Positions 1 to 8,504 of a stretch of 64,000 nt of DNA are shown piece by piece; within the stretch, counting starts at the first letter, position 1, and the number at the start of each line of letters is the position of its first letter. The notes under the pieces are model-generated. The model was given only the letters and a program-made list of their open reading frames with translations. It was not told the DNA's origin and did no database searches. The stretch comes from Phycisphaerales bacterium UBA2402. GTDB taxonomy: Bacteria > Planctomycetota > Phycisphaerae > Phycisphaerales > UBA1924. The translations under genes were made by a program, and so were the position numbers. The stretch is taken from NCBI GenBank assembly GCA_002343715.1, contig DDSA01000044.1:58674-122673 (forward strand), read 5' to 3'.

Positions 1-270
1 AGGACTGTCGAGACCTTTGCGGCGTTGCACGAGCGGGGCGACACACGAACCGAGGTCGAGACGCGTCTGCTCATCACACCCGGCTACGACTGGCGCTGGA
101 CCGACGGGCTGCTGACCAACTTTCACCTGCCGCGGTCTACTCTGCTGGCGATGTGCGGGGCGCTGATCGACGGGGGTGTCGGGCGGTTGAAGTCGGTATA
201 TGCCGATGCCATGACTCGCGGGTACCGATTCTTCAGTTACGGAGACGCGATGCTGATCGCCGATGAATGA
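1..270 (+). CDS. queA: S-adenosylmethionine:tRNA ribosyltransferase-isomerase, C-terminal part
   Basis: This is the 3' end of queA, cut by the left edge of the window. The frame is open from base 1 and ends at a TGA at 268-270. The visible 89 residues carry the family's C-terminal signatures: TNFHLPRSTLLAM, followed by YADAMTRGYRFFSYGDAMLI. QueA transfers the ribosyl part of SAM onto preQ1 in tRNA to make epoxyqueuosine at the wobble position. Two other queuosine-pathway activities (QueC, QueE) are encoded near the right end of the window, about 60 kb away, so the pathway is split over the chromosome. The start and the N-terminal two thirds are outside the window. Confidence 0.93.
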   Translation, partial: RTVETFAALHERGDTRTEVETRLLITPGYDWRWTDGLLTNFHLPRSTLLAMCGALIDGGVGRLKSVYADAMTRGYRFFSYGDAMLIADE

Positions 271-332
271 CGTGGAACGATACCGGTTTGATGAGTTCCC
301 GATAACCTCTCCCTAAGACAAATGACGACCTG

Positions 333-857
333 ATGCAGAACGTCGAGTTCAAGGCCGAACTGAGAGACCTGATCGCCGCGCGCGCGACCTGTGAAGCGCT
401 GCGGGCCTCGTTCATCTGCACACTCCACCAGACCGACACCTACTACCGCATCGCCGGGGGGAAACTGAAGAAGCGCGAGACAGAAGGTGAGGAGACGGAG
501 TTCATTCAGTACGAACGTCCCGCGCTCGCCTCGCCCAAACTCAGCGATTTCACCATCATGAGCGAGGCCCAGGCCGCCGCCCGTTTCGGTCTCGACTCCC
601 TCCCTGTGTGGACCGTCGTGCGCAAGCATCGGGAACTCTACTTGCACGGTCACACTCGGATTCACCTCGACCAGGTGCAAGGCCTGGGTACGTTTCTCGA
701 GTTCGAGTCTCTGGTTTCAGCCGCCAACCCGGTCGAGTCGGCACGAGGAGCGGTCGCGGTGTTGCGTGAAGCCTTCGCGCCCATCCTCGGTGAAGCAATC
801 GATTGCGGCTATGCCGATCTGCTCACGCTCGATGCGCAGGACGGTCGGGCGAGGTAA
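333..857 (+). CDS. CYTH domain protein (class IV adenylate cyclase-like)
   Basis: The 174-residue protein resembles single-domain CYTH proteins annotated as class IV adenylate cyclase. It opens with NVEFKAEL, the position of the ExExK-type metal and phosphate binding strand, followed by DTYYRI, GKLKKRE and, near the middle, RTRIHLDQVQGLGTFLEFE. These are the paired strands that line the triphosphate tunnel. CYTH enzymes act on triphosphates (ATP to cAMP, thiamine triphosphate, or inorganic triphosphate), and the substrate cannot be decided here. The gene lies 62 bases downstream of queA on the same strand and may be cotranscribed with it. The first residue of the ExExK pattern is followed by F rather than I or L, a common variation. 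Confidence 0.82.
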   Translation: MQNVEFKAELRDLIAARATCEALRASFICTLHQTDTYYRIAGGKLKKRETEGEETEFIQYERPALASPKLSDFTIMSEAQAAARFGLDSLPVWTVVRKHRELYLHGHTRIHLDQVQGLGTFLEFESLVSAANPVESARGAVAVLREAFAPILGEAIDCGYADLLTLDAQDGRAR

Positions 858-863
858 CACCGG

Positions 864-2744
864 TCACGCGCCCTCCAACTCCTGCCATCGAGTGTACATG
901 CCCGCCACTTCCGCCTGCGCTTCGCTCAGCGCAGCGCACGCCGCCTGCATCCTTCGTCCATCCGCCATGACCTCCGGCTTGGTCAGTTCCAACTCCAAGC
1001 CCCGCACACGTGCCTCGGCGGCCTCGATCGCGGCCTCCATCCCCGCCAGTTCGCGCTGCTCCTTGTACGCCAACTTCCGCCTCATCGGAGCCGGAGCGGG
1101 AGGCTCCGGCGCTCGGGCGACCACGGGAGGCCTTGTCGCCGTTCGTTTCTGAGATTCCTCCCACGCCCTCCATTGCTCGTAATCCGTGAACGCGCGCGCG
1201 CCGCCCGCGCCGTCGAGGGCCAGGATCATGGTGGCCAGATCCGCCAGCATCGCCCGATCATGCGTGACCAGGACCACCGCCCCCGGAAACTCCTCGAGGC
1301 TCGTTTCGAGCACTTCAAGGGAAGGGATATCGAGGTCGTTTGTAGGTTCGTCGAGGATGAGGATGTCGGCTGGTTCCAGCATCAACCGGGCAATGTGGAT
1401 GCGAGCCCGCTCCCCTCCCGACAAGGCCCTCACAGGTTGCTTCAACTGCTCATCGGTGAACAAAAAGCGACGGGCCCACGTGTTGATGTGGATCAGACGA
1501 CCCTGGAACACCACGCTGTCGGTCTGCGGACTGAGCGCATCGCGGAGCGTGACCGAGGGGTCGATCTCATCGCGCGTCTGCGAGAAGTACACGATCCGCA
1601 GGCCATCGGCCCGGCGGATCGTGCCCGGGGGCGGGGTGCCCGGCGGCACATCCACGGCCCGTGCCGCCGCGGCCAGGGCCTCGGACGTAGGCGGATCGGG
1701 TTCGAGGTCGCCGGTCAGCACGCGGATGAGCGTTGACTTGCCCGAGCCGTTAGGCCCCAGCAGCCCGACCCGCTGACCGGGAGAGAGCACCAAGTCCACA
1801 TCGGTGAACAGCCTTTTGCCGCCCAGTGATTTCGTGATCGATCGGGCCACCAGCAGTTTGCGCGTCTGCCGACCTGTCGCGCCCCAGTCGATCCGCGCCG
1901 CCTGCTGCGGCGCGTTTCTGGCCTTGAGCGTCGCGAGTTCATCCATGCGATCGAAACTCGCGTCGATCCGGCTCTTGCTCTTGGTGCGTCTGGCCTGCGC
2001 GCCGCGGCTGAGCCACCGCAGGTCCTCTCGCACCTGGTTGGCCAAGCTTTGCTGGCGGCGTGCTTCCCCGTCGAGATACTCCTGCTTTCGGCGGAGAAAC
2101 TCGGTGTAGTTTCCCACTACACTGAAGGTGCCCTGCGGGTACCACGGAGCCAACTCGACGATCCTTGTGGCCGTTCCCTCGAGAAACTCGCGGTCGTGCG
2201 TCACGATGATGCTGGCGAACGATGAACCGCGGAGCAGGTCCTCAAGCCAGGCGATCCCTTCGACATCGAGGTGATTCGTCGGCTCGTCCAGCAACAGGAT
2301 GTCCGGCTCCTTGGCGATCTCACGGGCCACCGCGAGACGTTTGCGCTGCCCGCCGGACAACGACGCGGCCGGACGGGCCGTGTCTTCCAGTCCGACGCGG
2401 GCCAGGACCAACTCCGCCGTGAGTTCCGCCTCGTGCCGGTCGTGGATGCTCGCGGGACCATCGGTGAGCAGCGGTTCGCTGACCGCGCTCAACACCGTGA
2501 CCCCCGCCGGGAACTCGTCTCGCTGGGCCACGTACGCACACCGTGCTCCTTTGCGCAGCGTGACCCGGCCGCTGTCGTGATGCTCGGCACCGGCCAAGAT
2601 TCGCAGCAAGGTGGACTTGCCTGCGCCGTTGGGACCGATCAGCGCGAGACGTTCGCGGTCTTCCAGGGAAAGCGCCACCCCCTCGAAGAGCGTGCGGGTT
2701 CCATAGGTCTTGGAAAGATTCTGAGTGGTGAGAAGTACGGCCAT
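864..2744 (-). CDS. uup: ABC-F family ATPase, Uup type
   Basis: The 626-residue soluble protein has two ABC ATPase domains and no membrane segments. The first has Walker A GPNGAGKS at residues 37-44, signature LSGGQRKR and Walker B ILLLDEPTNHLD. The second has GPNGSGKS, LSGGERAR and ILILDEPTNDLD. The interdomain linker contains the basic helix SRGAQARRTKSKSR, and the protein ends in a charged helical segment (KLAYKEQRELAGMEAAI onward) like the C-terminal coiled coil of Uup. ABC-F proteins act on ribosomes rather than in transport, and Uup binds nucleic acid and affects transposon excision and ribosome function. It ends 6 bases from the convergent CYTH gene. Uup is preferred over EttA because of the C-terminal domain. 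Confidence 0.88.
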   Translation of the reverse strand: MAVLLTTQNLSKTYGTRTLFEGVALSLEDRERLALIGPNGAGKSTLLRILAGAEHHDSGRVTLRKGARCAYVAQRDEFPAGVTVLSAVSEPLLTDGPASIHDRHEAELTAELVLARVGLEDTARPAASLSGGQRKRLAVAREIAKEPDILLLDEPTNHLDVEGIAWLEDLLRGSSFASIIVTHDREFLEGTATRIVELAPWYPQGTFSVVGNYTEFLRRKQEYLDGEARRQQSLANQVREDLRWLSRGAQARRTKSKSRIDASFDRMDELATLKARNAPQQAARIDWGATGRQTRKLLVARSITKSLGGKRLFTDVDLVLSPGQRVGLLGPNGSGKSTLIRVLTGDLEPDPPTSEALAAAARAVDVPPGTPPPGTIRRADGLRIVYFSQTRDEIDPSVTLRDALSPQTDSVVFQGRLIHINTWARRFLFTDEQLKQPVRALSGGERARIHIARLMLEPADILILDEPTNDLDIPSLEVLETSLEEFPGAVVLVTHDRAMLADLATMILALDGAGGARAFTDYEQWRAWEESQKRTATRPPVVARAPEPPAPAPMRRKLAYKEQRELAGMEAAIEAAEARVRGLELELTKPEVMADGRRMQAACAALSEAQAEVAGMYTRWQELEGA

Positions 2745-2889
2745 GACGGGCGAGCGGGCAATATTCGATCGGAGAGCGGCGGCGGGTGCAAAGAACTCAT
2801 TCTATTGTGAAAGGGCCGCGGCGTCGCGTTACGCAGCGGTGAAGGTTCGTGGATGGAACCTCACTGCCGATCCGAGCACACACGCCGCG

Positions 2890-3438
2890 TTATTGCACTC
2901 CCCGTATCCCCGCGTTGAAGGCCGCGGAGCCGCCGCGAGGGATCGTCAGCGTCTGCCACGGGGCACCGTCCATCGCCGCCGCGTGACGGGAGAGGAGAAC
3001 AACCTGGCCGCAGTGATACGACGTATGCGCCAACGAGCGAGCCAGCGCGAGCGCCAGCGTGTGAGGCTCACCCCGGATGAGCAGTGTCCGCGGCAGGTCC
3101 GAATCGCTCACGCCGACGAGCACGCCCTCGATGGCCTCCCAACCCGCTTTCCACCACGCATCGAGAGATGCCCGATCCGCGAACTCGTCGATGAACTCAC
3201 GGTCACGGTCTCGCCACGGCTTTTCACCATCGGTCGTGAACGGATCGGTCCAGCGCGAACGCAGGTTCCCGGCGATGTGCTTCATCACCACCGCGATCGA
3301 GTTGATCGCCGGATCCGCGGTGCGCCTCAACCCCTCCCACGACACCTGACCCGCCGCGCCCTCCGCCAGATGCCTGTACCTGGCGAACTCGGAGCGGAAT
3401 GAACCGATGACCAGGGTGATGGGGGTTGGTGTCGTCAT
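2890..3438 (-). CDS. DUF1572 (DinB-like) family protein
   Basis: The 182-residue protein matches the DUF1572 family, a branch of the DinB/YfiT-like four-helix bundle fold. Recognisable stretches are NSIAVVMKHIAGNLRSRW, TTDGEKPWRDRDREF and HTSYHCGQVVLL. The two histidines (in MKHIAG and HTSYHCGQ) are at the usual metal-ligand positions of the DinB fold. Family members are small cytosolic proteins of unknown or thiol-related function, so no reaction is assigned. The ATG start lies 50 bases from the divergent HAD gene. A 145-base gap separates its stop from the upstream end of the ABC-F gene. Confidence 0.8.
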   Translation of the reverse strand: MTTPTPITLVIGSFRSEFARYRHLAEGAAGQVSWEGLRRTADPAINSIAVVMKHIAGNLRSRWTDPFTTDGEKPWRDRDREFIDEFADRASLDAWWKAGWEAIEGVLVGVSDSDLPRTLLIRGEPHTLALALARSLAHTSYHCGQVVLLSRHAAAMDGAPWQTLTIPRGGSAAFNAGIRGVQ

Positions 3439-3488
3439 TCAACTCAAATGATAGTGGCCCGTCAACTTCTCTCATACCCTGAAGCCGT

Positions 3489-4163
3489 ATGCCCAGCATC
3501 CGCATCGTCTGTTTCGATTGGGGCGGCGTCATCCTCCGGCATTGCCGCGGCTGGGAGGAGGGATGCGCCGCGGCCGGCCTGCCCGTCCGTGATGGCTCAC
3601 TCGATCCGGCTCTCATCGCGGCGAGGCGGGCCCTCACCGCGGAGTTTCAGCGGGGGCTGCTCACGCCCGATGAGTTTTTCCATCGACTCGCCGCGGCCAA
3701 TCGCCATCTCTACACCATCGACGAACTCCGCCGACTTCATCACTGCTGGCTGCTGACCGAGTACGAAGGCATGTCAGACGTGATCCATCGGCTCAATCAA
3801 ACACCGCGCATCGAGACGGCGCTGCTCTCGAACACCAACGAGGAACATTGGCGAAGGCACCTTCCTGTCAACGGTGATCCGCCCGACTACCCCACCGCCC
3901 TTCTGCTCCAGCATCGCCACGCGAGTCACATCCTGGGCCTCGCCAAGCCTGATGAGACAATCTACCGGCGCTTCGGCGAACTTGTCGGAGCCTCCCCGCA
4001 GGAAATCCTGTTCTTCGATGATCTGCCGGACAACATCGCGGCGGCGGAGCGGCTGGGGTGGCGCTGCGAACTGGTCGATCACAACGCCGACACCGCGGCG
4101 CAGGTCACAAGGGCGCTGATTCAGCACCGCGTCTGGTCGGAGCAGTTCATCTCTCGCGGGTAG
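3489..4163 (+). CDS. HAD-superfamily hydrolase (subfamily IA)
   Basis: The 224-residue protein has the HAD fold motifs in order. Motif I is CFDWGGVIL, where the second aspartate of the usual DxDxT is replaced by G, as in the DxGGV subfamily IA variant. Motif II is ALLSNTNEEH, the motif III lysine is in LGLAKPDE, and motif IV is ILFFDDLPDNI. The cap sequence between motifs I and II is helical. Related proteins are small phosphatases (YihX or epoxide-hydrolase-N-like); the substrate is unknown. Because the second acid of motif I is G, phosphatase activity is not certain. Its 3' end overlaps the convergent HEAT-repeat gene by 17 bases. Confidence 0.8.
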   Translation: MPSIRIVCFDWGGVILRHCRGWEEGCAAAGLPVRDGSLDPALIAARRALTAEFQRGLLTPDEFFHRLAAANRHLYTIDELRRLHHCWLLTEYEGMSDVIHRLNQTPRIETALLSNTNEEHWRRHLPVNGDPPDYPTALLLQHRHASHILGLAKPDETIYRRFGELVGASPQEILFFDDLPDNIAAAERLGWRCELVDHNADTAAQVTRALIQHRVWSEQFISRG

Positions 4164-4458
4164 CCAACTCGACCGCGTCGTATGCCAGCAGCGCCGCGTG
4201 ACTCACGGCGGCGTGGCGCTGACGGTCATCACGAACCGCGGCGAGTGCCGGCCCGGCTCGCGGATCCGCCGAGGCCGCGAGAGCGCGGATGAGAGACATC
4301 ATGACCGAGGGATCGTCTTCGACTTTCAGACGTGCGATACCCGCTTCGACAGCCTCGGGGTGGCCGATGGCGTTGCACAAATCAAGGGCGGCGATTCGTC
4401 GAACGCCGGTTCGATCATCGCTGAGCCGGGCCAGGGTCTGTTCCAACCTGTTGTTCAC
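4147..4458 (-). CDS. small HEAT-repeat protein
   Basis: The 103-residue protein is almost entirely helical pairs of HEAT type: LARLSDDRTGVRRIAALDL, PEAVEAGIARLKVEDDPSV and DPRAGPALAAVRDDRQRHA. HEAT repeats form a curved protein-binding scaffold. No enzymatic residues are visible. The likely GTG start at 4458 overlaps the TGA of the upstream lipoprotein gene by four bases (GTGA), so the two are probably translationally coupled. The 3' end overlaps the convergent HAD gene by 17 bases. Confidence 0.65.
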   Translation of the reverse strand: MNNRLEQTLARLSDDRTGVRRIAALDLCNAIGHPEAVEAGIARLKVEDDPSVMMSLIRALAASADPRAGPALAAVRDDRQRHAAVSHAALLAYDAVELATRER

Positions 4459-5228
4459 TTCGGTTCTGCAGGCACAATCTCAGGCCCGGATTCGTTCACG
4501 GTGTCAACGGGCGGCGGCTCGTTCGGTTGGTTCAACTGATCGTTCGCCGCGGGTGATCCCTCGGACTCGGGTTGTGACGAACGCCAAAACTGTCTTTCAC
4601 TCGAGACGGGCTTGGGACCGGTTGAATAGCGGAACTGGTTGACTCGTTCCACATCGGGCAGGAAGTACGGGGTCGGCAAGGGATCGATCCCCGGTTCCCA
4701 AGCTCGCGCGTGAACCACATACCAGGGCTCGATGGACCCCTTCAGCCGCACCGTGACCGTCTGATACACAGGCTTGCCGTCGGGCCCGGGCGGCAGTTCG
4801 GGCATGGGACGCATGACATCGACCTGGCCATCCACCCCGCGGAGCCACGCCCGTGTAACATAAAACACCGGCGCCGTTCCGCCGACATTCTCAGGCGTCA
4901 ACGGAACAACTTCAGGTCCGATCTGCCTGGCCATCCGCTCGTAGAAACTCTTCCTCGTCCCCAGCGGCGCGGCCACAACCATGGGATAGTTCACCGTCAC
5001 CCGCCCCGCCTCGGTCGCGTTGGCGGCGGTGTACGGCAACGAACCCGGAGGGTACCGCATGGCAACATACCGCACCGCCGCAATCATGGCCGATTCGCAG
5101 CCGGGGCTGTTCGGGTCTTCGCTCAACCCGCGCGCTGACGGCACCTCTGGATAGTTGGTGTACTGCGACTGACAGCCCGGGAGAGCCGCGGCAAGAAGAG
5201 CGAGAGAGAGAGAGAGCAATCTTGTCAT
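4455..5228 (-). CDS. lipoprotein of unknown function
   Basis: The 257-residue protein begins with a bacterial lipoprotein signal, MTRLLSLSLALLAAALPGCQ, with the lipobox LPGC. The mature protein should be lipid-anchored in an envelope membrane. The body has a moderately hydrophobic beta-rich section with no family I recognise. The C-terminal 60 residues are rich in P, E, N and S (QLNQPNEPPPVDTVNESG) and look disordered. The downstream HEAT gene overlaps by four bases, which suggests the two act together at the envelope. A small gene lies 51 bases upstream on the same strand. Confidence 0.72.
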   Translation of the reverse strand: MTRLLSLSLALLAAALPGCQSQYTNYPEVPSARGLSEDPNSPGCESAMIAAVRYVAMRYPPGSLPYTAANATEAGRVTVNYPMVVAAPLGTRKSFYERMARQIGPEVVPLTPENVGGTAPVFYVTRAWLRGVDGQVDVMRPMPELPPGPDGKPVYQTVTVRLKGSIEPWYVVHARAWEPGIDPLPTPYFLPDVERVNQFRYSTGPKPVSSERQFWRSSQPESEGSPAANDQLNQPNEPPPVDTVNESGPEIVPAEPK

Positions 5229-5279
5229 GCGTGGTCCTGTCTGGGGCCAATGGTAGCGGGGATCGTCTTGCCCGCTGGA

Positions 5280-5606
5280 TCAATCCCCGGCGGGGTTCAG
5301 TCCCGCCGAGCCCACCGGCGGGTTCACCACCCCGACAACCGTTCCCGAGTTCTTCACCATGGAAACGATCGAGTCCCCCAGTTTTTGCGCCGCTTTCTCA
5401 GATGTCGCCAACTTTGCATCATACAGCACCTGGTTGAGCCATCCGATGAAGACCGGAGGCGCGCCGCTGTTGGTATCGCTGACGATTCCGGGTGTTGCGC
5501 GGAGCCAGTTGTTGACGGTCGGAAAGACCGCGGGATTCTGCGCCAGGCAGGCATCGATCCGCTTTGTCATATACGAAATAATCCAGTCCCGATTGGTGAT
5601 CGTCAC
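5280..5606 (-). CDS. hypothetical protein
   Basis: This is an open frame that I do not recognise. A longer reading to 5735 exists, but it would start inside the terminator hairpin of the upstream gene. The GTG at 5606 has a GGAGGG eight bases before it and is the better start, giving 108 residues. The protein has no signal peptide or membrane segment; it reads ITNRDWIISYMTKRIDACLA at the start and IGWLNQVLYDAKLATSEKAA in the middle. It lies 51 bases upstream of the lipoprotein gene and may belong to that operon. Confidence 0.5.
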   Translation of the reverse strand: MTITNRDWIISYMTKRIDACLAQNPAVFPTVNNWLRATPGIVSDTNSGAPPVFIGWLNQVLYDAKLATSEKAAQKLGDSIVSMVKNSGTVVGVVNPPVGSAGLNPAGD

Positions 5607-5708
5607 GCCGCGGCCCTCCGTCGGTTGCGAAAGAGGGCGAAACGACACGCCCCGAGGCCCGATGCTATTACCGCTGCCGATCTCCCGCCACCAGCCCGAC
5701 CAGACCAC

Positions 5709-5744
5709 GAAAAAGCCCCCGGCGACTTGACTCACCGGGGGCTT
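5709..5744 (-). terminator. rho-independent terminator
   Basis: Perfect 10-base arms AAGCCCCCGG (5713-5722) and CCGGGGGCTT (5735-5744) around a 12-base loop. On the minus strand the stem is followed by a run of T. It lies 36 bases after the stop of the large dockerin-like gene and would end that transcript. Confidence 0.85.
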
Positions 5745-5779
5745 GGAATATCTACAGAGATGTCAATCAACCACGGACA

Positions 5780-7885
5780 TCACCCGCCGCACGTGGGGTC
5801 GCCGCCCTCCCAGGCGTTGAAGAACGCCTCGACATCGCCGCCGTCGACGCCACCGTCCTGGTTGGTATCAGCACACCCGGTGCTGGCTTCCCAGTCTGTG
5901 AAGAACGCTTCAACGTCGCCGCCATCGACGCCGCCGTCCTGGTTGTAGTCTGCGGGACAGATGGGGCAGGGAGGCGCACAGTCGCAGGTGCCGGCAACGA
6001 CGGCAAACTGCTCACCCTCGATCGTGTTGAAATCGATCGTGCTCATATTCCCGAAAGTCCCCAGGTTCGGGAAATCCTGACCCGGCAACCCGCCGATCAC
6101 CTGGTTCGAGCCGTAGTTGACATCGCCGCTGGTGATGAACCCCGCCACCTTGATGCAGGACTGACCGTCCCAGCCGAGTTCATCAAGATCGATGCTGAAC
6201 TCGAATCCGGTTGTCACGTTCACGGCGTCGCTGACACTGCCGCCGGTGCCTTCCACACCGCCGATGTTGCTGTTGTTGATGCTCGCCTCGATCAGGCCGG
6301 GCGTGCCGAAGGGGGCCTGGGGATCGGGGATGAGCGACTCCGCAGCGGCGCGGGGAGCGTAGTTGGTGAAAAGGTTCTGGTCGAAACCGCTCTGGGCCTG
6401 CGGATCGTTGATGCCGGCATTGGGGTTGCAGGGGGAGAAGTTGCCCCGGAAGGTAATGGGGTTGTAATCCGCCTTGGTGCCACCGTCGTACGCGCCGTAA
6501 TCGAGGGCCGAGCCGATGCCGTTTCGACGCTTGCCGTCCTGCCGGAGAACCGCGGCATCCACCACGTGGTAGACGGGATCGCCGCCGATCTTGTAGGACA
6601 TCCAGTAGTTGGGTACGAAGCAGTCGTCGAAACGCAGGCCGCCCAGTCGATTCAGGTTGCCGTAGGAAATGTCCACGTTATTCTGGTCGCCCAGGAGCGG
6701 GTTCTGACCGGGGTCGCCGTCGGCGTCGGAGCCGATGTCGAAGAAGATGTTGAACTTGTTACCGCCCGCATCGCAGGCGCTGCCGCCGCCGTTCTCGAGG
6801 TTGCCCGTGACCAGCACGTGCAGCCGACCATCCGCCACATAGGCGTAGAGGCCGTTCAGTTCAGACCCGTTCGCCACATCAGCGCCGCGCGCGGGGCAGG
6901 GACCGTCCACACCGCCGGTATTGCTGTTATCAATCGCAATCTGGACCGGAGGGGGATCGCCACAGCCGTCGAGCACGCCCTCGCCGGTGCCGGCATCGTT
7001 GCAGCCCAGGAAGCCGCCGGTGTTGAGGTTCAAATCCGCCGAGTTGGGGTAGTACGTGACGCCGTTGCCGACTCCCCAGGTGTAATAGTGGTCAGGCTCG
7101 AAGCCGGCATCAAAGGTGAATCCGGCGAGTTTTCCGTTGATGGCGTTGAAGTCGATGTCGGCGTTGTCGCCGAGGATGGTGTTCTCGCCGCCCGGCTCGG
7201 AGTCGATGAAGATCTCGATCTTGTTGAAGTTGTTCTCCATGTTTCCCGCGATGAAGATGTACAGGTTCGTCGCGTCCTTCAGCACGTACAGCGCATTGAG
7301 TTCCGAACCGTTCGCCGACTGCAGGCCGTTGTTCGCGTTGCCGAAGCGGGTTCTGTTGTTCTGGAGCGCGATGGCCGTGCCGTACGCGGAATCGAGTGTT
7401 CCGTCAACCGCAGGAGTCCCCGCCGCGGGCGTGGCGAAGACGTGCTGGGTTCCCGCGAAGTTGTTGAGGTTGATCAGCGAGACGGTCCCGTTGTAGTTGC
7501 CGTTGCCGTCGCCGCCCAGGTTCGCGGAGAGCGGCGGCAGCGGCGGAAGAAACTGGTTGCTCGCGTAATCGTGGCCCTGTCCGTTGATGAAGATGCAGAA
7601 GCCGATGGGGCCGCTGGGGTTGCCGATGCTCGCCAGCGGGATCATCATCTCGATGCCCTTGTTCACCAGGGCGGGATCGCCTCCTGTGGTGTTGGGGTCG
7701 CAGGGGTCGTTGTTCGTATTCGCGTTGCCGAAGCCTGTGGTGGTGGCATTGATCCACTTGGGGGCTCCGTAAAGCCCCTGCTCCGTTGCATTCGTGATCG
7801 CGCCGTCCGTCGCCTGACCCATCGCCGCGCCCGAGAGCGCACACAGCAGAGCCGCCGATCCGCACACCGTCATTTTCTTCATCAT
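5780..7885 (-). CDS. large secreted protein with C-terminal dockerin-like repeats
   Basis: The 701-residue protein starts at the ATG at 7885 (MMKKMTVCGSAALLCALSG), chosen over an ATG/GTG 16 codons upstream because a signal peptide with cleavage near AMGQA then sits at the N terminus and GGAG precedes it. The body has repeated units of the kind NGSELNALYVLKDATNLYIF and NGSELNGLYAYVADGRLHVL. These resemble DOMON/CBM9-like beta sandwiches in which a secreted protein displays measurements of a substrate-binding face; this is an inference. The C terminus has two calcium-loop repeats, DYNQDGGVDGGDVEAFF and DTNQDGGVDGGDVEAFF, preceded by a Cys-rich linker. The repeats are dockerin-like. No cohesin is visible in the window. 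A terminator follows. Confidence 0.8.
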   Translation of the reverse strand: MMKKMTVCGSAALLCALSGAAMGQATDGAITNATEQGLYGAPKWINATTTGFGNANTNNDPCDPNTTGGDPALVNKGIEMMIPLASIGNPSGPIGFCIFINGQGHDYASNQFLPPLPPLSANLGGDGNGNYNGTVSLINLNNFAGTQHVFATPAAGTPAVDGTLDSAYGTAIALQNNRTRFGNANNGLQSANGSELNALYVLKDATNLYIFIAGNMENNFNKIEIFIDSEPGGENTILGDNADIDFNAINGKLAGFTFDAGFEPDHYYTWGVGNGVTYYPNSADLNLNTGGFLGCNDAGTGEGVLDGCGDPPPVQIAIDNSNTGGVDGPCPARGADVANGSELNGLYAYVADGRLHVLVTGNLENGGGSACDAGGNKFNIFFDIGSDADGDPGQNPLLGDQNNVDISYGNLNRLGGLRFDDCFVPNYWMSYKIGGDPVYHVVDAAVLRQDGKRRNGIGSALDYGAYDGGTKADYNPITFRGNFSPCNPNAGINDPQAQSGFDQNLFTNYAPRAAAESLIPDPQAPFGTPGLIEASINNSNIGGVEGTGGSVSDAVNVTTGFEFSIDLDELGWDGQSCIKVAGFITSGDVNYGSNQVIGGLPGQDFPNLGTFGNMSTIDFNTIEGEQFAVVAGTCDCAPPCPICPADYNQDGGVDGGDVEAFFTDWEASTGCADTNQDGGVDGGDVEAFFNAWEGGDPTCGG

Positions 7886-8504
7886 TGGTTGATCTCCAGA
7901 ATCCGAACCTGTGAATACACACACCGGACACACGACCGGACGCGCTTACCCATGAACTTCAGAACCGACAACGGTTCAGATTCAATGGAACGGCACGCCC
8001 TCTGTTTCATCCTCGACACAGACCCCGATGGCAGCCGTGAAACGCACGCCCGCCGTGAAAGGTCCGCCCAAGATAAAACCTGTCTCCTCGACCACTACTT
8101 TACCGTAGTTGACCCCCATCCCGCGAATGAAATTTCGCGTTTTTGGGTCCATTTCACGCCGGTTTTTCAATCCGAGGGCGGTTCGCTCGGCTTGTAACCG
8201 TTTCATGACGGATTCAGCCGCTTTGACACCGCCGAATAACTCGTTCACGCGCGGGGGAAACCCCGGTCAGTTACCTTCCTCCCGATGTTCCACTCCTCGA
8301 CAACTGTGGCACATCCCGGCTGAGTGCACCGGCGAATCTCATGCAAATTCTGAGTACGTTCCGAAAACAAAATCTTGACAAAGCCACCCGATGCGCTGTA
8401 GCGTACAGATAATCAAACTGAGCCGATCGAGCCACTTCTGGGCATCGCCAGCGCCGAACCGCGAGACTTCCTTTCTTCCGCGTCCCCGTTCACGAGGAAC
8501 ATTC
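7886..8504. other. intergenic region between divergent secreted-protein genes
   Basis: This 619-base stretch separates the dockerin-like gene from the prepilin-like gene and is more AT-rich than its surroundings. It holds a terminator-like hairpin on the plus strand (CGCGAA at 8122-8127, TTCGCG at 8134-8139, then TTTTT), and a TTGACA box at 8375-8380 that could be the -35 of the prepilin-like gene, though no good -10 follows at the normal distance. An 88-codon minus-strand reading (7982-8248) is open but lacks a ribosome binding site and I do not support it as a gene. Confidence 0.5.
8122..8144 (+). terminator. terminator-like hairpin with no obvious upstream gene
   Basis: Six-base arms CGCGAA and TTCGCG around a six-base loop, followed by five T on the plus strand. 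No protein-coding gene on the plus strand ends just before it, so it is either a chance structure or the end of a small RNA. Confidence 0.35.

Noticed and set aside
6566-8197. Plus-strand open frame of 543 codons
   Set aside because: It is antisense to the large dockerin-like gene, has no start context, and gives a valine/glycine-rich sequence without a domain.
7982-8248. 88-codon minus-strand reading
   Set aside because: The GTG start has no ribosome binding site, codon use is mixed, and a terminator-like hairpin lies inside it.
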